In this document: positions 44,079-52,370 of the stretch, one piece after another
Position numbering within the stretch: position 1 is the stretch's first letter
Layout of the letters: the number at the start of each line of letters is the position of its first letter
The notes under the pieces: generated by a model
What the model saw: only the letters and a program-made list of their open reading frames with translations
Databases searched by the model: none
Told to the model about the DNA's origin: nothing
Program-made: the position numbers and the translations under genes
Assembly (NCBI RefSeq): GCF_001662075.1
Contig: NZ_LYPL01000008.1
Coordinates: forward strand, 225,762-289,761
Direction: 5' to 3'
From: Rhizobium bangladeshense
GTDB taxonomy: Bacteria > Pseudomonadota > Alphaproteobacteria > Rhizobiales > Rhizobiaceae
DNA length: 64,000 nucleotides

Positions 44079-45125
44079 TCAGTCGAGAAAGTGCGTCCGG
44101 AAAGCCAGGCGCCGGAACCCTCCTCGATCGCCGCAAACTTCTATGGCACGGTCCACCACGCGAATATCCTCGACGCGCTCGCCGGAGGGCCACGAGATGG
44201 CGCCTATGGCATGCCTTACTTCGGCTTGCCCGTCCCGGACGAGGGTGAGTGCCCCGGGACCTGAGAGGTCGTTTTCGCTGGAGTGGCTGAGCAAGGCTGC
44301 GGCCGCACTCTCTTCGACCCCCAAACAGCCGAAGTGTCGGCTCGACCACGGGGGATAGTCGCGGCCGCCGTTGGAATGCCAGAAAATAGTCATGGGCAAG
44401 CGGCGGGCATTCCGGAGGGAAAGAAACAGATCTCCCTCGGCCGGCCGCGTCACCGCGGTCCAACCCAAGCTGTGTTCGCAGCCTTCTATGGCGATGACGA
44501 CATCCTCATGCCGCGGGTTCCACGGGAACCGGCTCAGATCCACCGATCCGTCGATCCCAGGAAAGCGGTCGGGCGCCGTTGACCGCGAGGGATAGCGCAG
44601 GCCGGAGCGCCCACGGGCGGAATCGACTTCGGGCGGCGCCGGCGGCGTCTCCCATGCCGATTTGGGGGAGCAACTGATGAGTCCGCCCCGAGGCAGCGAC
44701 ACGTTGGCATGGTTCGAAATGGCAATGCGGCCGCTCCCGCCGGCGAAGACATGGCGCTGATAGACCCAGGCGTGCCCGTCTTCAACCTCGAGCTCCTTGG
44801 TGACGGTCGCGCCGCAGACGGTGCGCTGCAGCTTGGCCCGCAGCCGCCCGGCCTCCTGTTCGACCACGTCCCAGGGTGAATTGGCGGTCCAGCCATGAAG
44901 GGGTGATCCCTCTTGGCTGCCTGCGAAGGGTGCGCAGAAGAAATCGCCGCCGAGCGCCATCAGATGCGGCGGCGTACCGGGCGGCATTGTCTCCTCCGTG
45001 CCGACCCATGGCGCACGGTGCAGCAGAGCGATTTCGTGCCCCTCATCTTCCACGGAAAAGCCGTCGAGGAGACCGGTCCGTGCATCGAAGCCGAAGCGGA
45101 TTCCCTTGGCACGGATCTCGATCAT
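44079..45125 (-). CDS. Galactose-mutarotase-fold protein (DUF4432-like)
   Basis: The 348-residue product has the beta-rich wording of aldose 1-epimerase-like proteins: EIALLHRAPWVGTEE, GGDFFCAPF, GSPLHGWTANSPWDVVEQ with the putative catalytic His, and ISNHANVSLP. It has no signal peptide and starts on the ATGA overlap with the ATPase gene, so it is the last gene of the transport operon. A role in interconverting anomers of the imported sugar is likely. Some members of this superfamily act on other carbohydrates. Confidence 0.72.
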   Translation of the reverse strand: MIEIRAKGIRFGFDARTGLLDGFSVEDEGHEIALLHRAPWVGTEETMPPGTPPHLMALGGDFFCAPFAGSQEGSPLHGWTANSPWDVVEQEAGRLRAKLQRTVCGATVTKELEVEDGHAWVYQRHVFAGGSGRIAISNHANVSLPRGGLISCSPKSAWETPPAPPEVDSARGRSGLRYPSRSTAPDRFPGIDGSVDLSRFPWNPRHEDVVIAIEGCEHSLGWTAVTRPAEGDLFLSLRNARRLPMTIFWHSNGGRDYPPWSSRHFGCLGVEESAAAALLSHSSENDLSGPGALTLVRDGQAEVRHAIGAISWPSGERVEDIRVVDRAIEVCGDRGGFRRLAFRTHFLD

Positions 45126-45883
45126 GCCGCGATATGTCCGCCGGTGATGATATTTTCGACCTCCTGGATCGATGAGGTAGCGGGGCTTAGATCATCGGCG
45201 ACGACGGTGCCGCGTCGCATCACCACCATGCGGTCCACCACCTGGAAGACATGATGGATGTTGTGCGCGATGAAAATGCAGGAGTGGCCGGTGTCGCGTG
45301 CCTCGCGCACGAAACGCAGCACACCCTGGGTTTCGGCAACGCCGAGATTGTTGGTCGGTTCGTCAAGGACGATCAGGTCGCTGTCGAAATACATGGCGCG
45401 CGCGATTGCCACCGCCTGCCGTTCCCCACCGGAAAGCGATCCGATCGGCGTAGTGGGCGGAATGTTCTTTGAAATTCCGACTCGCTTCAGAAGATCGGCG
45501 GCAACCGCGTTCATCCGCTCCTGGTCCAGCCGGTCGAGGAAGCGGGGGCCTGTTCTGAGCTCCCGTCCAAGAAAGAGATTGCGGGCGATGGAAAGCTGTG
45601 GGACCAGGGCGGAGTCCTGGTAGATGGTTTCGATGCCGCTCGCAATCGCGTCGTTGGTACTGCGCAACCGCACTTCGCGGCCCTTGATGAAGATTTGGCC
45701 GGACGTGTATGGAACCGCGCCCGACAGCACCTTGATCAGGGTGGACTTGCCCGCGCCGTTATCGCCGAGAAGACCGACGATCTCTCCCTTTCTTATGGTG
45801 AGGTTGACATCGCGCAAAGCGTGGACGCGACCATAGAATTTCTCAATGTGTCGCATCTCGACGAGGGTTTCGGTACCGCTCAT
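45122..45883 (-). CDS. CUT2-type sugar ABC transporter ATPase, single domain
   Basis: The 253-residue ATPase carries Walker A GDNGAGKST (about residues 40-48), signature SLSGGERQAV, Walker B LIVLDEPTNNLG and switch His in FIAHNIHH. RbsA-type proteins have two such domains in tandem; this has one, as in FrcA of fructose importers. It is followed by the mutarotase-like gene (overlap of four bases) and preceded by the fused binding-protein/permease gene. Confidence 0.9.
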   Translation of the reverse strand: MSGTETLVEMRHIEKFYGRVHALRDVNLTIRKGEIVGLLGDNGAGKSTLIKVLSGAVPYTSGQIFIKGREVRLRSTNDAIASGIETIYQDSALVPQLSIARNLFLGRELRTGPRFLDRLDQERMNAVAADLLKRVGISKNIPPTTPIGSLSGGERQAVAIARAMYFDSDLIVLDEPTNNLGVAETQGVLRFVREARDTGHSCIFIAHNIHHVFQVVDRMVVMRRGTVVADDLSPATSSIQEVENIITGGHIAA

Positions 45884-45885
45884 CC

Positions 45886-47919
45886 TCAGACCCCCGTATT
45901 GTGCCGGCGCTCGAGGCCGGCATGGAGCGCCATCATCGCCAGAATGATCGCACCGATGAAAATATTGTAGGCGAGACCGGGCACCCCGATCAGGACGATC
46001 CCGTTGCGCATCAGTCGCAGGATCAGGACGCCGAGCATGGTCCCGAGGATCGTCCCGCGCCCTCCGGTCAACACCGTACCGCCGATCACGACCATCGCGA
46101 TGACCTCGAGCTCATAGCCGGTCCCGGCGTTCGGGTTGGCGGCCGAGACCCGGATCGACGAGACGATGCCGGCAAAGGCCGCCATTGCCGCCGACAGCAT
46201 GAACAGGATCACCTTGACCTTGGCAGTCGGCACCCCGCGGTTTCGGGCGGCATTGGGATTGCCGCCTGTCGCCTGTATCCAGTTGCCGAACCGGGTACGG
46301 GTCAAGACGTAGTGGAGTGCCAATGCCAGCGCCGCGAACCACATCAGGCTCATGAAGACACGCAGGTTGCCGATATAGAAGTCGCCGACCAGCAATTGCG
46401 CCAACCACTGCTCTCCGGCGCTCCACGTGCGCTGCGGAAAGCCGGCCGTCAGCCACAAGGCCGTGCCGCGGATGACCAGCAGCGTTCCCAGCGTTACCAG
46501 GAATGAAGGGATGGCGAGACGGGTGACAAAGAGGCCGTTGAAAAGGCCGATCGCCAGAGCGACGGCTATTCCCGCAAGGAAGGCCAGCGGCAGGGGAAGC
46601 AGCTCCGCATTGAACAATGTCCACATCACAACGGGGGCAAAGCCGAAGACGGAGCCGACCGAAAGGTCGAATTCCCCCGCGGTCATCAGAAGGGTCATTG
46701 CGAGCGCAATGAGGCCGAGTTCAACCGTGAAAGTCAGGGCATTGCCGACATTGATCAGCGACAGGAAGGCGGGGTTGATCGCCGTGAAAACGACCAGCAT
46801 CGCGATCAGAAGGACGAAAGGCCCGAATTCCGGATAGGCGATAAACGTCCTGACCAGGCTAGGCCTGTCACGTTGCGGAGTAAGAGCGTCGCTGCTTTGC
46901 TCGATCATGGTTGACTCTCGCGTTGGGGCTGGAACAGGCATCCGCGGCAAGGTACCGCGGATGCCGGGATGGCATACTGATTTGCCGCCCATGATCTTAG
47001 CGTAGAACGGCGCCTTATCGGCCTCGTAGAGTGCGCCTGTGATAATGTCGAAGTTGATCGGGATGCCGTTCGCTTCAGCCATCAGCGCCGAGAGGCACAT
47101 GTATGAAGTTGCCAACGGATCCTGCCACATTCCGGCATTCACATAACCTTCGCTGACCTCCGTGGTCGTATCCAACGAGTTGCCCCATCCCACCACCGGA
47201 ATCTCGCCTTTGGCGATGCCGGCCTGATCCCACACGCGTTTGACAGAACCGGTTACGAGATCGCCGAGACCGATGACGGCATTGATCTTCTTACGGTTGG
47301 CGGTCACGTAGTCGGTCATCCGGTTGATGGCCTCGGCCTGGTCGTAGGACGCATCCTGGATTTCCCAGGTGATCCCGAGCGGCTTGAAAACTTCGTCGGC
47401 ACCCGCTGATTCCTCTTCGCCGTAGCCTGCACCCGGAACTTCGAGCGGCATCCAGACGAAATCCCCCTTCTTCACCAGCTTATGGTCGACCAGATACTGT
47501 GCCCACGTGCGGCCGACGACCTTGAGGTCGACGCCGACATAGGCTCTCCAGGCCGGCGCCGGATCCTTGGTGTTGAAGTTGATGACCGGGATGTTGGCCC
47601 GGTTGGCCTCGTTGACAACATCCACCAAGGTGCCAGGCCCCGGGCTCGTCGTGCAGATGCCGTTCGCGCCGGCGGCGATGGCGGCGCGGATGGCTTCCTG
47701 ATGGCTCGGTACATCATTCGAATGGAAGGACGTGTTGACCTTCACGCCGGTATCGGCAGCGAATTTCTCGGCACCCTGAAGAAAGTAGGTCCAGACCGGA
47801 TCGGTCGGGGAGCCGTGCGATATCCAGTAAAAGGTTTTGTTCGCCGCACTCTGCGCCATTGCTGCTGCCGGCATCAGCGCCAATGCGGCCACCGCGCCCA
47901 GAAAAGTCCGTCTCAGCAT
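45886..47919 (-). CDS. Fused CUT2 sugar-binding protein and permease
   Basis: One open frame of 677 codons joins two proteins. Residues 1-322 are a periplasmic binding protein with signal peptide (MLRRTFLGAVAALALMPAAA, to MAQ) and the ribose/fructose-binding fold (TFYWISHGSPTDPVWTYFLQ; IGLGDLVTGSVKRVWDQAGI). Residues 338-677 are an RbsC/FrcC-type permease (MTLLMTAGEFDLSVGSVFGF; AFAGIVSSIRVSAANPNAGT). The linker, VCHPGIRGTLPRMPVPAPTR, looks like a translated intergenic hairpin (GGCATCCGCGG ... CCGCGGATGCC), so a stop codon of the binding protein was probably lost. The permease may still start at its own ATG (46908, MIEQSSDALTP). GGAGGAAA precedes the first ATG. Confidence 0.82.
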   Translation of the reverse strand: MLRRTFLGAVAALALMPAAAMAQSAANKTFYWISHGSPTDPVWTYFLQGAEKFAADTGVKVNTSFHSNDVPSHQEAIRAAIAAGANGICTTSPGPGTLVDVVNEANRANIPVINFNTKDPAPAWRAYVGVDLKVVGRTWAQYLVDHKLVKKGDFVWMPLEVPGAGYGEEESAGADEVFKPLGITWEIQDASYDQAEAINRMTDYVTANRKKINAVIGLGDLVTGSVKRVWDQAGIAKGEIPVVGWGNSLDTTTEVSEGYVNAGMWQDPLATSYMCLSALMAEANGIPINFDIITGALYEADKAPFYAKIMGGKSVCHPGIRGTLPRMPVPAPTRESTMIEQSSDALTPQRDRPSLVRTFIAYPEFGPFVLLIAMLVVFTAINPAFLSLINVGNALTFTVELGLIALAMTLLMTAGEFDLSVGSVFGFAPVVMWTLFNAELLPLPLAFLAGIAVALAIGLFNGLFVTRLAIPSFLVTLGTLLVIRGTALWLTAGFPQRTWSAGEQWLAQLLVGDFYIGNLRVFMSLMWFAALALALHYVLTRTRFGNWIQATGGNPNAARNRGVPTAKVKVILFMLSAAMAAFAGIVSSIRVSAANPNAGTGYELEVIAMVVIGGTVLTGGRGTILGTMLGVLILRLMRNGIVLIGVPGLAYNIFIGAIILAMMALHAGLERRHNTGV

Positions 47920-48013
47920 GTCCCGTTTCCTCCCTTTGGTTTGGCCGGTCTCTAGCTCCTCCCGGCCGGTGAAAGCTGTTGTATGACGCGCGACGTGGCG
48001 GCGGGCGGCCTCC

Positions 48014-48850
48014 TCATTGCCGATCGACCCCGTCGATGAACTTCTTCAGTTCGCGCGGATCCATGCGGATCAGATGACGATCCTGCGGGAAGGCCCCACC
48101 GGCGACGTCCGCTGCATATTCGGTGAAAGCTGCGATCCGCTCGCGTTGCAGCCGCGCATATTCGGCACCGAAATCGCGATAGGTTCGGGCGTGCCGCGGG
48201 ACGTGGCCTTCGGTGTAGCCCAGTATATCGTTGGCAAAGAGATACTGCGCGTCGCAGCCAGCCCCGGCACCCATCGACCACAACAGGATTTCGACCCGTT
48301 TGCCGATCTCAGCTGCGACTTCGGCGGGCACCACTTCGATTTCGACCGCGAAGGCACCGGCGCTCTCATAGGCTTTGACCTCCTTGAAGAGCCGCAACGC
48401 CGCCTCGGCAGTCTTGCCGACGGCTTTGAAGCCACCGGTCCAGGTGGCGCGGGCAGGAACCAGCCCGACGTGACCAACGACGGGAAAATATTCACGGGAG
48501 AGCTTTTCGACCGTCTTCAGCGAGCCCGAACAGTAGACCGCGTCGGCGCCGCGGCTCAGCGCATTGCCGCACCAGCGGAGATAATCGTCCGGCGTACCCA
48601 TCTCGAGATGGGTCTGCCCGGTCATCGAGAAGACCGTCGGCGCAACCGCGCGGTAGCGTGGATCAAGGACGATCTCGGCCGGCACGGAGGCGATATCGAT
48701 CCCCGCTGCTTCGGCGGCTGCCGCCTCATCGAGGCTGAAATAGCGCAGCATGGTCAACTGGCGCCGGCCTTTCCAGGCGCGCAGGTCCGCCACCGTCGGC
48801 AAACGGCGTGATGCGGCGCCCCGGCTCTCCTCTCTCCTCAACTCTGTCAT
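48014..48850 (-). CDS. PanB-like ketopantoate hydroxymethyltransferase-family protein
   Basis: The 278-residue product is a diverged TIM barrel of the PEP mutase/PanB superfamily: LTMLRYFSLDEAAAAEAAGID, VFSMTGQTHLEMGTPDDYLR, VVGHVGLVPARATWTGGFKA and VEIEVVPAEVAAEIGKRVEI, the last close to the catalytic Glu region of PanB. It starts on an ATGA overlap with the Rieske gene. True PanB adds a hydroxymethyl group from methylene-tetrahydrofolate to 2-oxoisovalerate. Here the divergence and the context suggest a different 2-oxo acid or aldol reaction; no panC is nearby. Confidence 0.75.
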   Translation of the reverse strand: MTELRREESRGAASRRLPTVADLRAWKGRRQLTMLRYFSLDEAAAAEAAGIDIASVPAEIVLDPRYRAVAPTVFSMTGQTHLEMGTPDDYLRWCGNALSRGADAVYCSGSLKTVEKLSREYFPVVGHVGLVPARATWTGGFKAVGKTAEAALRLFKEVKAYESAGAFAVEIEVVPAEVAAEIGKRVEILLWSMGAGAGCDAQYLFANDILGYTEGHVPRHARTYRDFGAEYARLQRERIAAFTEYAADVAGGAFPQDRHLIRMDPRELKKFIDGVDRQ

Positions 48851-49209
48851 TCGACCCACACCAGGACTTGCCCGTCCTCGCGCCGAACGGAGTAGGTTCG
48901 CAGGTTCTCGCAGGCAGGCGAGCGCTTGGCCTCTCCCGTTCGATAATCGAATTGGCCATTATGTCTGGGACACTCGATCAGATAGTCGAGCACCAATCCG
49001 TCTGAGAGCTCCACCTGCTCATGGGTACAGAGCCCATCGGTGCAAAAGAATTCGTCGTCAGGGCTGCGAAAGATTGCAAAACTCCGTCCGCCATGGACCC
49101 AGCCCAAAACGTCTTCCTTTTCGATGTCGTCTTCGGCGCAGGCAGCAATCCAGGGCATATGGTCCTCGTTTCCATGTTCAATCGGAATCTCTGATGGCGG
49201 GGCGATCAT
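48847..49209 (-). CDS. mocE: Rieske-type [2Fe-2S] ferredoxin, MocE-like
   Basis: The 120-residue protein binds a Rieske cluster through C-T-H and C-P-R-H motifs: DGLCTHEQVELSDG and YLIECPRHNGQFDYRTGEAK (about residues 58-98). It overlaps the desaturase-like gene before it by four bases (ATGA), so the two are made together. In rhizopine catabolism MocE supplies electrons to MocD. No ferredoxin reductase (MocF-type) is in the window. The symbol is by resemblance only. Confidence 0.82.
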   Translation of the reverse strand: MIAPPSEIPIEHGNEDHMPWIAACAEDDIEKEDVLGWVHGGRSFAIFRSPDDEFFCTDGLCTHEQVELSDGLVLDYLIECPRHNGQFDYRTGEAKRSPACENLRTYSVRREDGQVLVWVE

Positions 49210-50351
49210 GCGAGGGACCTTTCCGGCACAGCCGCATGCAGCTCTTCGCGATAAGGCTTTGCCCCTTGCGGCAAGGCACGCTTGAGATAATAGCCGGGCT
49301 CCCGTCTCTGCCGAATGATCGCTTGAAACATCTCGCGATAGCCGTCCCAGATCGAGGTGTTGGCGGGCGGCAGGTCGTGCTTGATCGCCTCGTGCAGCCT
49401 TGCCAGCGCATGGTAAGGCACCATCGGGAACATGTGGTGTTCAACGTGATAGCCCATGTTCCAATAGATGAAGCGGCTGACGGGATTCATATAGACGGTG
49501 CGCGAATTAAGCCTATGGTCGAGTACGTCCTCCGCGAGCCCGCCGTGCTGGAGGAGGCCGGTCATCACCATATGCCAACAGCCATAGATGCGCGGACCAC
49601 CGATCAGAAGAAGCGGGATCGCCGACTTCCAACCGGCACCGGCGATGAGCATGCCTATGCTGGTCAGCATAGCGGCTGCGTAGATTGCCATGTGCACCCG
49701 CGCCCAGAACACCGCCTTGGGCCATTCGCTCTCGGGCACATAGTCCTTCTCGTCCGGCGAGAGGGCCCCGGCCGCATTGCGCGCCAGGGTCCTGAGGTTC
49801 TGCCAGACCTCGACCACGCCGGTATAGGCGAGCGCCTTCAGCGTCAGCGCGATCGGATGCATCCAGGCGATCTCGGGATCGCGGCCGACAATGATTGTAT
49901 CGGTATGGTGGCGGGCGTGGCTCCAGCGCCAGTTCACCGGGTTGCGTGCCACCTGGAACGAGCAGATGTGATAAAGCACGTCATTCATCCAGCGCGTGCG
50001 AAAGGCGGTGCCGTGGCCGCATTCGTGCCAGCGTGCATCGCAGGCCGAGCCATACATCACCCCATAGGCAAACCAGAATGGCACCGCCCACCAGCTGCCC
50101 CAGAACCAGATGCCGCCAGCGGCAAAAGCCACGTGGAGAACTGCCCATAAAATCGTGTCGCGGATCGCCGGCTGGTCGCTGCGCTGCATCAACTCCTTCA
50201 TCAGCTTGCGCGGCACCTCGGTGTGATACCATTCGGCCGCCACCAGCCCCGCCTCGACGGCTTGTCTAGCGGAAGCACCGGTCAAACCGTAGTCGCGGGG
50301 GCGGGCGGCAGGCTGCCCGCATGTTTCGGTATTAGCCGAATTGGCGCTCAT
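49206..50351 (-). CDS. mocD: Membrane di-iron desaturase/hydroxylase, MocD-like
   Basis: The 381-residue protein has the three histidine boxes of membrane fatty-acid desaturase-type enzymes: HECGH (about residue 119), HARHH (about 154) and HVEHH (about 302). Four membrane spans surround them. This pairing with a Rieske ferredoxin is that of MocD/MocE, which are credited with demethylating the rhizopine 3-O-methyl-scyllo-inosamine. The ATG at 50351 has GGAG upstream and leaves a normal-length product. Here it is linked to a new set of transport and enzyme genes, so the substrate may be another methylated compound. Confidence 0.85.
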   Translation of the reverse strand: MSANSANTETCGQPAARPRDYGLTGASARQAVEAGLVAAEWYHTEVPRKLMKELMQRSDQPAIRDTILWAVLHVAFAAGGIWFWGSWWAVPFWFAYGVMYGSACDARWHECGHGTAFRTRWMNDVLYHICSFQVARNPVNWRWSHARHHTDTIIVGRDPEIAWMHPIALTLKALAYTGVVEVWQNLRTLARNAAGALSPDEKDYVPESEWPKAVFWARVHMAIYAAAMLTSIGMLIAGAGWKSAIPLLLIGGPRIYGCWHMVMTGLLQHGGLAEDVLDHRLNSRTVYMNPVSRFIYWNMGYHVEHHMFPMVPYHALARLHEAIKHDLPPANTSIWDGYREMFQAIIRQRREPGYYLKRALPQGAKPYREELHAAVPERSLA

Positions 50352-50580
50352 GCGATCATCTCCGGTGGCGGGAACAAATGCTGCGCTGAAAGCGACAGAC
50401 CGGTCCCGCTCAGGCCGTTCACCAGGATTGCCGCCGGCACCTCGGATCGCTCCGGACACATCACCTGTTCGCCCCTACATCCATATTCATCACGCCGGGC
50501 CGCCGCGAGATCGGTCTGCTACCCGTAATGATCCTGCTGATGCCAAACTGGGCTGCCGATAGAAGCTTCGCAACTCAATA

Positions 50581-50736
50581 TCACATCAAATCACATCAGC
50601 TGCTTCCTCCCCTGCTGATTGGAATTTCGCAGAACCTTTGGTAATTATTTGTATTTGAGACGCTTATTTCATTTCCGCCGTACCTAAATATGTTGCAGGT
50701 GGTATATGATGTAATTAGCCTCATGTTTTGATGTGA
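50581..50736. promoter_or_regulatory. Repeated TCACATCA sites in the divergent control region
   Basis: TCACATCA occurs twice in direct orientation at 50581-50588 and 50591-50598. Its complement TGATGTGA occurs at 50729-50736, within TTTTGATGTGACAAAA, itself an inverted repeat. The region between the MocD-like and LacI genes (50352-50775) is AT-rich and contains no other gene. The sites may be bound by the LacI regulator and allow looping. Confidence 0.5.
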
Positions 50737-50775
50737 CAAAACGGCATTTCCCTCAACTGCGCAAAGGGAAGGATC

Positions 50776-51801
50776 ATGAAGAAAACGACCATTTCCGATG
50801 TCGCCCGGAAGGCTGGCCTCTCGACTGCAACGGTCGATCGAGCATTGAACGACCGTGGTGGTGTCACTGCCGCCAATCGCCAGAGGGTGTTTCGCGCCGC
50901 GAAGGAACTTGGCTATCTGCCGACCGAGGGGATGCTTCCCTTGCCCACGCGCCCCGCGCATCTGGAGTTCTTCATCCCCTTTGCGCACAACTCATTCATG
51001 CAGGACGTCGCCAGGAAGATCACCAGCTTCGCGTCATCCCTGCCGCTGGTGGCGTCGTGCAATGTCACGGCACTCGACGGCATCGACCCTGACGCGCTCG
51101 TAGCGGCGCTGGAAGGTCTTCCGCTCCGGACCAACGGCGTCGGCGTGATTGCCGTCGATCACCCGAAGACACGGCATGCGATCCGCCGCCTGTGCGAATC
51201 CGGCGTCCGCGTCGTGACCATCGTGACGGATGTTCTCTCGACCCCACGCTCTGCCTTCGTCGGCGTCGATAATCTGGTGGCGGGGCGAACCGCGGCGCTG
51301 ATCATGGGCCTCACGTCGCGTGAGAAGAAGGGATCGATAGGACTGTTCCTCGGCTCGCGAACGCTCCACGGACACCAGCAGCGGGAATATGGATTCCGGA
51401 CGTTGCTGGAGGAGCAATTCAAGCATCTGACGATCCTTCCTGCCATCGAAACCCGTGACGAGAACAAGCTGTCCCAGCCGGCGATGGAACGGATGCTGCG
51501 CGACACCGACGATCTCGTCGGCGTCTATTGCGTCGGGGCAGGCAGGGCCGGCATCGCCGAAGTTCTGCAAGCAGCGAAAGGAAAGAAGCGTCCCTTCGTC
51601 ATCATGCATGACCTCACTGACGCGACGCGGGCATGGCTGGCAGAAGATCTGATCGACGTCGTGATCGACCAGAATGCGCGCCTGATCGGCGAGCAGGTTG
51701 TCATCAGGCTCCTCGGTTCGATCGCGGCAAGCACGCCGACCTTGTCTTTGAAGAACATCGAGCCACGGATCATCTTTCGCGAGAATATCCCACTCGTTTG
51801 A
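50776..51801 (+). CDS. LacI-family regulator of the MocDE-like cassette
   Basis: The 341-residue protein has the LacI helix-turn-helix (TISDVARKAGLSTATVDRAL, residues 5-24), a hinge (VFRAAKELGYLPTEG) and an effector domain of the subgroup with a binding-protein-like fold (GVGVIAVDHPKTRHAIRRLC; VVTIVTDVLSTPRSAFVGVD). It is divergent from the MocDE-like operon and is the only regulator inside the bracketed block. It is likely to sense the imported substrate itself. Confidence 0.87.
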   Translation: MKKTTISDVARKAGLSTATVDRALNDRGGVTAANRQRVFRAAKELGYLPTEGMLPLPTRPAHLEFFIPFAHNSFMQDVARKITSFASSLPLVASCNVTALDGIDPDALVAALEGLPLRTNGVGVIAVDHPKTRHAIRRLCESGVRVVTIVTDVLSTPRSAFVGVDNLVAGRTAALIMGLTSREKKGSIGLFLGSRTLHGHQQREYGFRTLLEEQFKHLTILPAIETRDENKLSQPAMERMLRDTDDLVGVYCVGAGRAGIAEVLQAAKGKKRPFVIMHDLTDATRAWLAEDLIDVVIDQNARLIGEQVVIRLLGSIAASTPTLSLKNIEPRIIFRENIPLV

Positions 51802-51828
51802 AGCGGAACGCGCTTGCGTAAGAGAATC

Positions 51829-52046
51829 TGTCGTGGAACGAATTCATCTATGCGCTCACGTTCATCCAGTCCTTGGATCAAGACCATTCCGGTCGGCGTC
51901 TTGACCGAACTGGTGTCCGGCGACCTCTTCGAATGGTGGCCGCTGATGGCGGGCGCGCCTTTCGGCTCGCTGCCTGTGGTCATCCTCTATTCCTTCTTCG
52001 TCATCTGCTACGTGTCGTCGATGACGGGGGCGGTGAAGGAGTAGCG
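51829..52046 (+). pseudogene. Diverged 3' fragment of the MalG-like permease gene
   Basis: This stretch repeats 43690-43909, the 3' end of the permease at 43008, through the stop codon. By eye there are about 20 mismatches and one two-base gap in 215 bases. The gap breaks the reading frame, and there is no start codon in frame with the first part. It starts 27 bases after the LacI stop. It is the right border of the bracketed block. Confidence 0.85.
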
Positions 52047-52064
52047 AGATCTTGCCGCAACGGC

Positions 52065-52370
52065 TCAGTTCGGGCCGATCGCCCTGAGCAACGCTACGCA
52101 CACGACGCCGGCCGCGACGGAGACCAGCATCGGCAAGCGAAGGGCCGCGAGCGCAGTAACGGCACAGGCGGCGCTCTCCGCGATCCCCGTTGCAAAAGCG
52201 GTCGGCGCCACCACGGCCATCAGCACTGCGGGCGGAATGGATTCGATCGCTTTGCGCCTGCCGCCGTCCAGCGAAACATAGCGCAGCAGAAAGAGCCCGC
52301 TGACACGCGTCAGGATTGTCGCAGCCGCCATGGCCAGAATGGCGAGCAGGGCCTGCAGGTCGAGCGTCAT
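52065..52370 (-). CDS. azlD: AzlD-family branched-chain amino acid exporter subunit
   Basis: The 101-residue protein has three to four membrane spans and the AzlD pattern (ILAMAAATILTRVSGLFLLR, IESIPPAVLMAVVAPTAFA). It starts on an ATGA overlap with azlC, as is usual for this pair. AzlCD proteins export branched-chain amino acids or analogues. Confidence 0.87.
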   Translation of the reverse strand: MTLDLQALLAILAMAAATILTRVSGLFLLRYVSLDGGRRKAIESIPPAVLMAVVAPTAFATGIAESAACAVTALAALRLPMLVSVAAGVVCVALLRAIGPN

